This document shows, piece by piece, positions 26,208 to 34,292 of a stretch of DNA of 64,000 nucleotides. The notes beneath the pieces were generated by a model, which was not told the DNA's origin, did no database searches, and worked only from the letters and a program-made list of their open reading frames with translations. Within the stretch, counting starts at the first letter, position 1, and each line of letters begins with the position of its first letter. The DNA is from CAIQPS01 sp963843455 (lineage in GTDB: Bacteria; Actinomycetota; Thermoleophilia; RBG-16-64-13): positions 186,001 to 250,000 of the forward strand of contig CAWJKE010000006.1 in assembly GCA_963843455.1 (NCBI GenBank). Reading direction: 5' to 3'. Both the position numbers and the translations under genes were made by a program.

Positions 26208-26961
26208 CTATCTCAGCTGCGTCCCGCCTTGGTTCAGGATGAGTTTCTCCCCGTAGTGATCGCCATGGGAGAAGTCCTCGATGCTCCGGCGCATCCCGGG
26301 ACCGGGACCGAGCCTTTGTCGCAGTGCGTCCGAGACGAATACCGAAGATGATGGATAGACGTTCTGGGATGCCCAGTATTGCGGTTATCTCCTTCGCCGC
26401 CGGGGGCTCGCCAAGAATACTGATGATGCTGAAGTCGACGCCCTGGGCCGTCGCCATCAGCCACATGTTCTCGAGCAGAAAGCCCAGACTGATCAGACCG
26501 ATGTCGTCTCCGGTCCAGCCGGACGCCGGCCGGCTGCGGTCGTACAGGACGATGAGCAGGCAGGAAGTAGCGGTTATGAGCTTCTCAAACCTGGCGTTGA
26601 GCGCTGCTTGCTCGTCTTCACTCAGTTCGCGGCCTGCGACAAGAAACTCGGGCGGCACTTGAGTTGCAAGCACGCCCGTCTTCTTCTGCTCCCATTCCGC
26701 CTCGGAGGAGGAAACGCTCTTGAGATTCTCCTCCAAGAACTCCGGAGGGACGACGTACTTGATCCGACCGATACGACCAAGTAGGTCCGGGTCGCGTACC
26801 GCCACGATCTCGTAGTTCTGGATGTTATGCGCCGTCGGCGTCCAGCGGCCCGCTTCAAGAATCCGCTTCAACTCCTCGTCTGTAACGGGAAGGCTGCGGT
26901 CGAATGGGGCCCTGGTCGATTTGCGTGAACGGATTAATTGAAGAACATCGTCAGCTAGCAA
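26208..26961 (-). pseudogene. Nitroreductase-family protein with a C-terminal frameshift
   Basis: The protein opens LIRSRKSTRAPFDRSLPVTD with the Arg-Ser-Arg-x-Ser FMN contact and the RWTPTAHNIQNYEIVAV helix, and has GLISLGFLLENMWLMATAQG and LGIPERLSIIFGIRLGR near the end. After that the frame changes near base 26300 within repeated CGGTCCC, and the natural tail (MRRSIEDFSHGDHYGE, stop at 26208) lies in another frame; the unshifted frame instead runs through the repeat unit to 26125. Nitroreductases use FMN and NAD(P)H to reduce nitro compounds or quinones. It is the only cargo gene between units A and B. Confidence 0.75.
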
Positions 26962-27556
26962 CGGATCTCCCTTCAGCCACTGAACTCAACCATCTCTCCC
27001 ATGGGCGGGCTGGTGTCTGTCGTCCGGAGATACCCAGGTCACCCACGTGCCAATGATGCCAGACACAGACCACGGTATGTTCGCCAAGGGCCAAGCGATC
27101 CACGGAGGTGGTCACCATTTCGCCGTTCAGGCCCTCTCAAACGCCCGCAAATGCCGCAATTCCGTCTGTTATTAGTGCGAACCGGGTCCCGCCACTAAAT
27201 GCCTGCAAATAGGCATGTTTGCTTCTAGTACCCGGCTTGAACAGGGGACGTTTCTCCGCCAGGGAAGCTCACGCGGCGCGTGAACCCGGCGAACTTCCGG
27301 CGAGTGGTGGGCTCAACAGAGGTGGAGCTGTCACTGACTCACTTCCGACTGGTCCCTCAGCACGTCGCCTTCTTCCAAAAACGACGAAGCTCGAAATCAC
27401 CGGGCTTCTGCTGCTATTGTGTTTGGAAGGCTTTCCAGAGAGGTACGGGATGCAGTGGCTCCCGGCGGGAAGGGAGCCGACCCTTGGGGCCGGGTGAGAC
27501 GGGTTCAAGCGTCAGCAGGTCACTGTCCAATTGGGGAAGGCCGGGAAGGGGTCCGC
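26962..27556. other. Gene-free interval containing unit B
   Basis: About 600 bp without a supported gene. It holds tRNA-Phe-derived unit B and, upstream of it, a degenerate CCCGCAAATGCCG motif like that inside the units. Confidence 0.5.
27181..27249 (+). repeat. tRNA-Phe-derived unit B
   Basis: ACCGGGTCCCGCCACTA (27181-27197) duplicates the end of tRNA-Phe. A TGCCTGCAAATAGGCA stem follows, then an inverted T-arm-like segment at 27228-27249. Sequence further right (CTTCCGGCGAGTGGTGGGCTC near 27292) is also similar to that after unit E (near 34116). Confidence 0.75.
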
Positions 27557-28090
27557 ATGAGTGTCGCCCTCAAAGTCATCGCCGTCGTCATCTTGCTTCT
27601 GGGGTTGGTTATCGCCATTGTGCCGCAGTTCACCAATTGCGACTACGGCACGAAGATGGACACGACCGCCACCACCATGGGCGGCATGGAGTCCACCACG
27701 CAGACAACCATGGGCGGCATGGAGTCCACCACGCAGACAACCATGGCCATGGCGAAGCCGGCGACGACCAAACCTGTCTGCTTCTACACCGCGCGGGCGG
27801 AGATCGCGGTGGGGGCGATGCTCTTCGTGCTGGGGGTGTTCATGCTCATCAGCAGCCGCAAGGAGACCTGGCGTGCTTTGTCGGTGCTGGCGTTCCTCGA
27901 AGGTCTGTTCGCCATCCTTCTGCCCGCCGCGCTCATCGGCGTTTGCATGATGAACACCATGGTCTGCCGCACGTCGATGGAGCCCCTGCTCTATGCGGCC
28001 GGCGGCCTCACCATGGCTTTGAGCCTCGTGGCGTTGGTCGGCAACGAGATGCGCGGTAGAGGTGGCGAGGGAATGGAGCCGACGGCCTAG
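27557..28090 (+). CDS. DUF4418-family membrane protein
   Basis: A 177-residue protein starting at ATG 27557. It has four hydrophobic segments: residues about 4-24, then after a Met/Thr-rich extracytoplasmic insert two segments near 82-100 and 110-135, and a last near 145-165. Cys residues in NCDYG, PVCFYTARAE and GVCMMNTMVCRTSM fit the DUF4418 pattern, which has no known function. The insert contains two exact 11-residue repeats. It is the sole cargo between units B and C. Confidence 0.7.
   Translation: MSVALKVIAVVILLLGLVIAIVPQFTNCDYGTKMDTTATTMGGMESTTQTTMGGMESTTQTTMAMAKPATTKPVCFYTARAEIAVGAMLFVLGVFMLISSRKETWRALSVLAFLEGLFAILLPAALIGVCMMNTMVCRTSMEPLLYAAGGLTMALSLVALVGNEMRGRGGEGMEPTA
27677..27742 (+). 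repeat. Two tandem 33-bp repeats
   Basis: Two identical 33-bp copies (27677-27709 and 27710-27742) encode MGGMESTTQTT twice in the extracytoplasmic loop of the DUF4418 protein. Confidence 0.95.
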
Positions 28091-28668
28091 CAACTCTCCC
28101 GCCGTGCGCCGGGGCCGGTCAGTTAGCAGTTGGCTATCCCCGCCGCGCTCTGCCCATCGAGATCAGCGCGTTCGTAGCGGTCGGTTCCGTGGCCACGAGC
28201 CGGTCTTCGACCGGCCTGATAACTGGGGCTAGCAGGGCTGCTCGGAAGGCCGAGGTGGCACGCGAACTCGGTCACCTTTCGCCGCAATCCGACGCCCTCA
28301 GCGCCATCCTAGGGTTCCTCGCGACCGTCTCTGACGCGCTAGAGTGGCCTCCACGAAAGGAGGGACACAGCCGTATCGCTCAGATCTGACCACGTCGCCA
28401 ATAGCTCTCGCCTGCCGGGAACGGGACTTCTTGGCGTTCCGAGGGCAAGGACAATGGGCGCCCCGGCCGGCGAAAAGTCTTCCGGATGCAGGGCTTTGGT
28501 GCTTCTTAGACCGTCACCAGTCGGAACGGAATGTCGGCAGACCATACAAGTCCGGGTCCCGCCACTTGCTTCCCACACAGGGGCGTGTGTGTCCCAGACA
28601 CCGACTCGATCCGGGGCTACTCGCTTCCGAGTTACTCGTCTTTTCCTGCGTCTCCCGTTTATCAATAC
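28091..28668. other. Gene-free interval containing unit C
   Basis: About 580 bp with no supported gene. Unit C lies at 28547-28618, and a second, more degenerate inverted T-arm-like stretch (GCTTCTTAGACC...CGGAACGG) precedes it at about 28501-28530, suggesting an older eroded unit. Confidence 0.5.
28547..28618 (+). repeat. tRNA-Phe-derived unit C
   Basis: A 20-bp exact match to the tRNA-Phe end (CAAGTCCGGGTCCCGCCACT, 28547-28566) is followed at 28598-28618 by an inverted T-arm-like segment (ACACCGACTCGATCCGGGGCT core). It is the longest exact duplicate of the tRNA 3' end in the region. Confidence 0.8.
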
Positions 28669-28697
28669 TTGCACGGTAACCGTGATAGCGCTATTCT
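28669..28697 (+). promoter_or_regulatory. Promoter and probable autoregulatory operator of the toxin-antitoxin pair
   Basis: TTGCAC (28669-28674) and TATTCT (28692-28697) are 17 bp apart, 26 bp before the toxin start. A perfect 10-bp palindrome, ATAGCGCTAT (28685-28694), overlaps the -10, a common position for autorepression by a HigA-type antitoxin. Confidence 0.6.
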
Positions 28698-28722
28698 AGT
28701 TGGGTGATTGGCAGGAGGGACA

Positions 28723-29016
28723 ATGATTGTCTCGTTCGAAGACCGCGCCACAGAGGATCTGTACCACAACCGGCCCACCAGCCGGGCACGCCGGTTCCCG
28801 CACGACATCGTCGCCCCGGCTTTGGTCAAGCTGGACATGCTCAGCGCGGCCTCGACGGTACTGGACCTCAGGTCTCCCCCCGGCAATAGACTCGAAGCAT
28901 TGAAAGGTGACCTCGAGGGCCGTCACGCTATCCGGGTGAACGACCAGTGGCGAGTGGTGTTCCGTTGGGAAGGTAACAATGCCCACGACGTTCGGCTAAT
29001 GGATTATCACGTTTGA
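28723..29016 (+). CDS. higB: HigB/RelE-type toxin
   Basis: A 97-residue basic protein starting at ATG after AGGAGGG. It shows the ParE/RelE fold pattern of the HigB branch: MIVSFEDRATEDLY, then LDMLSAASTVLDLRSPPGNRLEALKGD and the C-terminal strands HAIRVNDQWRVVFRW with the DVRLMDYH end. Such toxins cleave mRNA on the ribosome. The toxin-first order and the downstream HigA support the assignment. Confidence 0.9.
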   Translation: MIVSFEDRATEDLYHNRPTSRARRFPHDIVAPALVKLDMLSAASTVLDLRSPPGNRLEALKGDLEGRHAIRVNDQWRVVFRWEGNNAHDVRLMDYHV

Positions 29017-29029
29017 AGGAGGCGAAGCC

Positions 29030-29317
29030 ATGATTCCGGAGAACCGGATTCCGACCCATCCGGGGGTCGTGTTGAGCCAGGAGTTCCTGGCGCCCTTGGA
29101 CCTTTCTCAGGTGGCCCTTGCGGCCCACCTGGGCGTGCCGGTGCAGCGCATCAACGAGCTGGTTCGCGGTAAGCGCGGAATTACGCCTGAGACCGCCTGG
29201 CTCCTTGCTCAAGCGCTCAACACCACTCCCGAGTTCTGGATCAACCTCCAGTCGGCGTATGATCTGGCCCGGTGCCGTCCAACACAGGCGGTGGAGCATC
29301 TCGCGGCAGTCGGATGA
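29030..29317 (+). CDS. higA: HigA-type antitoxin
   Basis: A 95-residue XRE-family DNA-binding protein, 13 bp after the toxin. Its helix-turn-helix is LSQVALAAHLGVPVQRINELVRGKRGITPETA with the characteristic HPGVVLSQEFL start and FWINLQSAYDL. It neutralises the toxin and should repress the shared promoter. Confidence 0.92.
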   Translation: MIPENRIPTHPGVVLSQEFLAPLDLSQVALAAHLGVPVQRINELVRGKRGITPETAWLLAQALNTTPEFWINLQSAYDLARCRPTQAVEHLAAVG

Positions 29318-29506
29318 GGAGTGAATCCCAGCCCAAGTGCTGGGGTCGCCCGGTTGGAAATGAGGGTCGCGGCTGGCGAGACTCGCTGTGAGCGACAGAC
29401 CAGACAGCGTGAAATGTGGGTGGCTGGTTCAACTCTGGGTCTGGCCCCCAGATCAGCTCACCCGCCCAAGGAACGCAAAACCCCGAATTCTGTCCCCCGT
29501 CGGTTC

Positions 29507-29590
29507 GCTCCGGGGTCCCGCCACCTAGCGAAGAAGAAGCCCTCTCAAATGGGCATGTGTTCTTCTCAGACCCCGACCTGAACCGGGGAT
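29507..29590 (+). repeat. tRNA-Phe-derived unit D
   Basis: GCTCCGGGGTCCCGCCAC (29507-29524) is followed by CTCAAATGGGCATGTGTTCT and an inverted T-arm-like hairpin at 29569-29590. About 35 bp upstream (from GAACGCAAA at 29471) matches the sequence upstream of unit E, so the D/E repeat is longer than the tRNA-derived core. Confidence 0.75.
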
Positions 29591-29727
29591 TTTTCCCGAT
29601 TGGAGACGCTCGCGCCCGCGAAGTGCAGTCCGTCGGCTGCCTGAAGAGAGCCTCGAGACTTCTCGTTTGAAACCCGTTTGCCATGGGAAACGTACGCTGT
29701 TGATAGCAACTAGCACGGAGGTTACCC

Positions 29728-30447
29728 ATGGCAAGCCCGTCGGATACCCAGTCCAAAGCGCCGATGACCTCACTGAGGAAGACCGCGCTGGTTGCGGGCC
29801 TGTTCTACATAATCACCTTTGTCTCGATCCCCACCTTATGGCTCTACACTCCGGTGAAGGAGCTGGGCTACATCTTCGGCTCCGGCCCGGACACCCGCAT
29901 GATCTTCGGCGGCGTCCTGGAGATGATCGTGGGCCTCGCCGGCATCGGCACCGCCGTCACGCTGTACCCGGTGCTCAAGAGGCAGAACCAAGGGGCCGCA
30001 CTGGGCTTCGTCGGCTCCCGGACCCTGGAAGCCGCGTGCATCTTCGCTGGTGTCGCCAGTCTCCTGGCGGTGGTGACCTTGCGGCAGGCCGGAGTGGGAG
30101 CAGATGCGTCGGTCACGGGCCAGGCACTGGTCGCTCTGTATGACAGGATGTTCCTCATCTCACAAAGCTTTATTCCTGCCGTGAACGCCGTGTTGCTGGG
30201 CTCCCTGCTCTACAAGTCGCGCCTAGTGCCGCGGGCGCTTCCTCTGCTCGGATTCATCGGGGCAGCCCTGCTCGTCATTGCCTGGGCCGCCACGCTCCAA
30301 GACCTCTCGGGAGTGTCCTCGTCGTGGAAGGTCGCGGCCATCCCGATTGCTCTGTGGGAGTTTTCGCTGGGTGTCTATCTGATTGTCAAAGGCTTCAAGC
30401 CCTCCCCGATCACAGCGGGCATGGATGGTACCAGCACGTCTGAGTAG
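29728..30447 (+). CDS. DUF4386-family membrane protein
   Basis: A 239-residue protein with six hydrophobic segments, preceded by ACGGAGG. Typical DUF4386 features are the first helix after a short polar N-terminus (RKTALVAGLFYIITFV), the central VGSRTLEAACIFAGV, and AVNAVLLGSLLYKSRLVPRALPLLGFIG. The function is unknown. It is the first gene of the cargo between units D and E. Confidence 0.8.
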   Translation: MASPSDTQSKAPMTSLRKTALVAGLFYIITFVSIPTLWLYTPVKELGYIFGSGPDTRMIFGGVLEMIVGLAGIGTAVTLYPVLKRQNQGAALGFVGSRTLEAACIFAGVASLLAVVTLRQAGVGADASVTGQALVALYDRMFLISQSFIPAVNAVLLGSLLYKSRLVPRALPLLGFIGAALLVIAWAATLQDLSGVSSSWKVAAIPIALWEFSLGVYLIVKGFKPSPITAGMDGTSTSE

Positions 30448-30497
30448 AAACGCGCTGCGCGAGGAAGCGCGACCGCCAAGAGGTTGAGGTTGGTCAG

Positions 30498-30527
30498 GCT
30501 TGGCTCCGGTGAGGACCGGAGTCAAGC
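30498..30527 (+). terminator. Hairpin after the DUF4386 gene
   Basis: A 13-bp stem with one mismatch (GCTTGGCTCCGGT with ACCGGAGTCAAGC) and a 4-nt loop lies 50 bp after the stop. No T-run follows, so termination is only probable. Confidence 0.45.
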
Positions 30528-30644
30528 TGGTTGACCCATTCGGGATTGTTTCGCCGCACCGCGTAGTGGGTTGACCGCGTGCCACGCGAGGACGTGGCTT
30601 GTCGCGCGGGAGGCGAGTGAAGCGCGACGGACAAGGAGAGCACC

Positions 30645-31640
30645 GTAAAGGCGATCGTTCAAGAGAGGTACGGCTCCCCTGGTGAGGTCCTGGAACTCCA
30701 GGACGTCCCCCCGCCGGTGGTCAAGGATGGCGAGGTGCTGGTGCGCGTTCACGCCGCTTCCGTTCACATCGGTGACTTGATCGTCATGCGCGGCACGCCC
30801 TACGTCATGCGCATGGTGACTGGACTGCGCAAACCAAAGAACCGTGTTCCGGGGACGGACATCGCGGGGACGGTCGAGGCGGTCGGCCAGGGTGTGACCC
30901 GGTTCCGACCGGGTGATGAAGTCCTCGGCTGGTGCGCGGGCGCCTTCGCCGAGTACGCGTGCGCGGGAGAGGACCACTTCGTGCCGAAGCCGACCAACCT
31001 CACGTTTGAGCAGGCTGCAGCGGTCGGGGTGTCCGCCACTACCGCCTTGCAGCTCCTGCGCGAACAAGGGAGGGTCAAGCCAGGGCAAAAGGTGCTTATC
31101 AACGGCGCGTCGGGAGGCGTGGGTACGTTCGCCGTGCAGATCGCCAAGTCGTTTGGCGCAGAAGTGACCGGCGTGTGCAGCACTATGAACGTGGACATGA
31201 TCCGTTCCATCGGCGCCGACCATGTCATCGACTACACCCGGGAGGATTTCACCCGGGGAGCGCGGCGCTACGACTTCATCCTCGACAACGTGGGCAACCA
31301 TTCGTTGTCCGACACCCGGCGCGCGCTGACCCCGAACGGGAGGCTCCAATCGAATGGCGAAGGGTACAAGGGCGGTGGCATGGGGAGCGTCCTCAAGGTG
31401 CACGTGTTGGCAACGTTCCGGCGCCAGCAGGGGCGTCCGTCAATCAAGTTTCAGAACCACGACGACCTGGTCGCCCTGAGGGAACTCGTCGAAGCGGGGA
31501 AGATCACGCCGGTCATCGACGGGGCCTACCCGTTGAGTCGGACCCCCGAGGCGATGGCTCATGTCGGGGAAGGACACGCGCGCGGAACGGTCGTCATCAC
31601 CATGCCCCAAGCGTCGATCGATGCGGGCGGAGAAGGCTGA
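30645..31640 (+). CDS. NAD(P)-dependent MDR oxidoreductase (quinone reductase-like); start codon abnormal
   Basis: About 331 residues of the zinc-free medium-chain reductase type: KAIVQERYGSPGEVLEL at the N-terminus, PGTDIAGTVEAVGQGV, and GASGGVGTFAVQIAKSFGAEV as the nucleotide site near residue 155, then HVIDYTREDF. The conserved N-terminus begins at codon 30645, which is GTA, spaced six bases after an AAGGAG ribosome site and with no ATG, GTG or TTG between it and the upstream in-frame stop. The first legal start (GTG 30717) would delete 24 conserved residues. Either a base error or a real start mutation has occurred. Confidence 0.78.
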   Translation, partial: VKAIVQERYGSPGEVLELQDVPPPVVKDGEVLVRVHAASVHIGDLIVMRGTPYVMRMVTGLRKPKNRVPGTDIAGTVEAVGQGVTRFRPGDEVLGWCAGAFAEYACAGEDHFVPKPTNLTFEQAAAVGVSATTALQLLREQGRVKPGQKVLINGASGGVGTFAVQIAKSFGAEVTGVCSTMNVDMIRSIGADHVIDYTREDFTRGARRYDFILDNVGNHSLSDTRRALTPNGRLQSNGEGYKGGGMGSVLKVHVLATFRRQQGRPSIKFQNHDDLVALRELVEAGKITPVIDGAYPLSRTPEAMAHVGEGHARGTVVITMPQASIDAGGEG

Positions 31641-31666
31641 TATGCCCGAGTCCCAGTACGGCCTCC

Positions 31667-32552
31667 ATGGCCGGCATGACTGTTCTCGTCACCGGAGCCA
31701 CTTCCGGCATCGGCAGGGCGACCGCCAGTGGACTTGCCGCGAAAGGAGCAGGCCTCGTGATCACCGGCCGCGACCGCGAGCGGGCTGAGGAGTACGGCTC
31801 GCGAGATCCGCGCAGCCGGTGGCGCGCCCGTCGATGTGTTCGTCGCGGACCTCTCATCCCAGTCGGAGGTGCGACGGTTGGCCGGTGAGGTGCTGCAGAC
31901 CTACCCCCGTATCGATGTGCTGGTCAACAACGTCGGCGGGTTCTGGAACACTCGGCACGTCACCGCTGACGGACTCGAGCACACCTTCGCCCTCAACCAT
32001 CTAGCGCCCTTCCTGCTCACCAACCTGCTGCTGGACCGGCTGAAGCAGAACGCTCCGGCCCGCGTGGTCACGGTCGCCTCCAACGCGCATTCTATGGGCC
32101 GGATCGACTTCGATGACCTTCAGGGCGAAAGGCCCTACTCTGGCGAACGAGCCTACAACCAGTCAAAGCTCGCCAACGTCCTGTTCACCTACGAGTTGGC
32201 CAGGAGGCTGCAGGGCAGCGCCGTCACCGCCAATGTGCTGCATCCCGGCGTTGTAGACACATCTTTTGGAGCTGAGGACCCTGCCGGAGTCCAGAGGCTG
32301 TTCGTCCCGTTGATGCGGCTCTTTATGAAGGCCCCGGCACAGGGTGCCGCCACGTCGATCCATCTGGCCTCTTCTCCGGATCTCGAGCACGTGACGGGCC
32401 TGTACTTCGTCAACAGCAAGCCCAAGAGGTCCTCCAAAAGCAGCTACGATAAGGCTGTTGCCGCACGCCTTTGGCAGGTGAGCGCCGATCTGGTCGGGCT
32501 GACCGGGGCAGGCGGATCCGTCTTCGGGGCGCCACAAAGGAACCAACCATGA
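31667..32552 (+). pseudogene. Short-chain dehydrogenase (retinol/protochlorophyllide reductase-like), one frameshift
   Basis: The N-terminal frame gives MAGMTVLVTGATSGIGRATASG (cofactor motif TGATSGIG) to about base 31795. The rest, from EIRAAGGAPVDVFVADLSS through VLVNNVGG and the YNQSKLANVLFTYEL catalytic Tyr/Lys, is in another frame; one base change around 31795-31805 would join them. The rebuilt protein has about 295 residues. It follows the MDR gene closely and may be co-transcribed. Confidence 0.78.
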
Positions 32553-32665
32553 GGCAATCCCCTGGCAAGTGGATGATCCATGGCCCTTAACCGCGTCAGG
32601 AATCTGTGCCCCGTGAAACGGCATCACTCTCCCAGGTACCCGCCCCGACCCGAATAGGAGGATTC

Positions 32666-33313
32666 ATGCAGATACCAGCCCCACCCTATCCACCGGCGTC
32701 TAGGTATCCCTTGACCTTCCGCGTCGACCACCCGGACAAGCCCCTCAACCGGCTAACTTCCTTCTTTCGCTTCTTGTGGATCATCCCGATCCTCGTTATC
32801 GTCATCGTGCTGGGCACTACCACGATCTCGCAACACGGTTCCGACTACTACTGGCAGTGGACTCTCAGCGGCGCTCTTTTCGCGCCCCTGGTGCTGATGC
32901 TCCTCTTCCGCAAGAAGTACCCGCGTTGGTGGTTTGACTGGAACCTCCAGCTCACCCGGTTCCTGGCGCGGGTCTGGGTCTACGCCGCGCTACTTCGAGA
33001 CGAATACCCCTCTACCGACGAGGAGCAGGCGGTCCATCTCGATTTCCCCTATCCCGACGCCCAGCAACTCAGTCGCGGACTTCCGCTGATCAAATGGTTC
33101 CTGGCCATCCCTCACTACATCGTGCTCTTCTTCCTGTGGATAGGAGCCGTGGTATCCGTCATCATCGCTTGGTTCGCCATTCTCTTCACCGGCAAGTACC
33201 CACAGAGTCTCTTCGACTACGTGGTCGGCGTGCAGCGCTGGTCACTGCGGGTCTCGGCCTACTCCATGCTGCTCATCACCGACCAATACCCGCCGTTCAG
33301 CCTCTCCGAGTAG
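32666..33313 (+). CDS. DUF4389-family membrane protein
   Basis: A 215-residue protein starting at ATG after TAGGAGG. It has a YPLTFRVDHPDKPLNRLTSF opening, a first membrane helix (FLWIIPILVIVIVLGT), a YPRWWFDWNLQLTRFLARVWVYAALLRDEYPS block and a second duplicated-type block IKWFLAIPHYIVLFFLW with YPQSLFDYVVGVQRWSLRV. These features define DUF4389; the function is unknown. Confidence 0.85.
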   Translation: MQIPAPPYPPASRYPLTFRVDHPDKPLNRLTSFFRFLWIIPILVIVIVLGTTTISQHGSDYYWQWTLSGALFAPLVLMLLFRKKYPRWWFDWNLQLTRFLARVWVYAALLRDEYPSTDEEQAVHLDFPYPDAQQLSRGLPLIKWFLAIPHYIVLFFLWIGAVVSVIIAWFAILFTGKYPQSLFDYVVGVQRWSLRVSAYSMLLITDQYPPFSLSE

Positions 33314-33450
33314 CGGGGGCACGACGCAGACTTCACAGTCGGTTGACCGGCGCGCGGCCGCCGGTCAACCGTCAGTTCCGGAGCGGGGCCGGAAGCCCTC
33401 GCTGTCAGGACGTTGTCGAGCACACAGAAACGACCCGGACGAAGGGGGCG

Positions 33451-33879
33451 ATGGAGATGCCGAAGGTCTCAAGGGACAGCGCCACACAACGCCAGGATGC
33501 CGGCCCGATAGTGGATCTGCGCGACGAACTCGACGGCTATACCGTGAGCTTCACGTTGCTCCTCGACGATATCGACGCAACGCCCATGATGAAGGGGCTT
33601 CCGGACGATCGCTGCCAGTGCCCGCATTGGGGCTACGTCTTCAAGGGTAAGATGACCGCTCAGTACGCCGACCGTGAGGAAGTCTACGAGGCAGGCGACG
33701 CGTTCTACGCGGCGCCCGGCCACGTCCAGGTGAAAAACGAGCCCGGCACTGAGTTCCTGTATTTCAGCCCCGGCGAAGACCTGCGCACGGCCGAGGCGGT
33801 TATGATGAAGAACATGCAGACGGATGCAGGACGGCTCAGGCTAGGCGGGCACCAGGATGGGGGCGGTGTTCACAGATAG
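33451..33879 (+). CDS. Cupin-domain protein
   Basis: A 142-residue soluble protein; the ATG at 33451 is preceded by GAAGGGGGCG. A single cupin core is seen: CQCPHWGYVFKGKMTAQYADREEVYEAGDAFYAAPGH, with a His and a later Gly-His pair for the metal site. It ends just before unit E. The role is unknown, and it is not a close copy of the cupin at 513. Confidence 0.65.
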   Translation: MEMPKVSRDSATQRQDAGPIVDLRDELDGYTVSFTLLLDDIDATPMMKGLPDDRCQCPHWGYVFKGKMTAQYADREEVYEAGDAFYAAPGHVQVKNEPGTEFLYFSPGEDLRTAEAVMMKNMQTDAGRLRLGGHQDGGGVHR

Positions 33880-33985
33880 TGACGTCCGGGTCACGCGCTA
33901 AGGGCCTGCAAACTGGCTACTTTATTCCGCCCTGGCCCACCCGGCCGATGAACGCAAAGCCGCGGATCCTGTCCCCCATCGGTTC

Positions 33986-34070
33986 GCTCCGGGTCCCGCC
34001 ACCTGGCGGCCTATTTGTCCCTGCAAATCGGCATTTTATGGCCCTTCCGACCCCGATTCGAACCGGGGAC
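33986..34070 (+). repeat. tRNA-Phe-derived unit E
   Basis: GCTCCGGGTCCCGCCAC (33986-34002) duplicates the tRNA-Phe end. CCTGCAAATCGGCATTTTATGG follows and then the best-formed inverted T-arm hairpin (34049-34070, GACCCCGATTCGAACCGGGG core). The interval 33880-34292 holds no supported gene. This is the last copy of the array. Confidence 0.8.
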
Positions 34071-34292
34071 ATCTCTCGAGCGTGGAGGCTCGCCCCCGCG
34101 AAGCGATGCCCGCGGTCTTCCGGGCGCTGGTGGGCTCTTTCTGATTTGCAGAGAGTTCTCGCGGCTCAGCCGGACATGGCAGGCGTGCATGACCCTTCAC
34201 AGGCAACGGCAACCCACCAGAATAGAAGGTGCCCAGAGCCGTCGGCCCGCGTGGTAGCCTGGGCGGGGCACCCGGGGTGAGGAGACAGGGCA

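Noticed and set aside
27269..27508. Open frames in the interval between units B and the DUF4418 gene
   Set aside because: They overlap repeat-derived sequence on both strands and lack ribosome sites or domain similarity.
26052..34070. Integron-like cassette array
   Set aside because: The repeated units and a toxin-antitoxin cargo recall integrons, but I see no integron integrase and no GTTRRRY/RYYYAAC core sites; the shared core is the tRNA-Phe end, favouring tyrosine-recombinase attachment sites.
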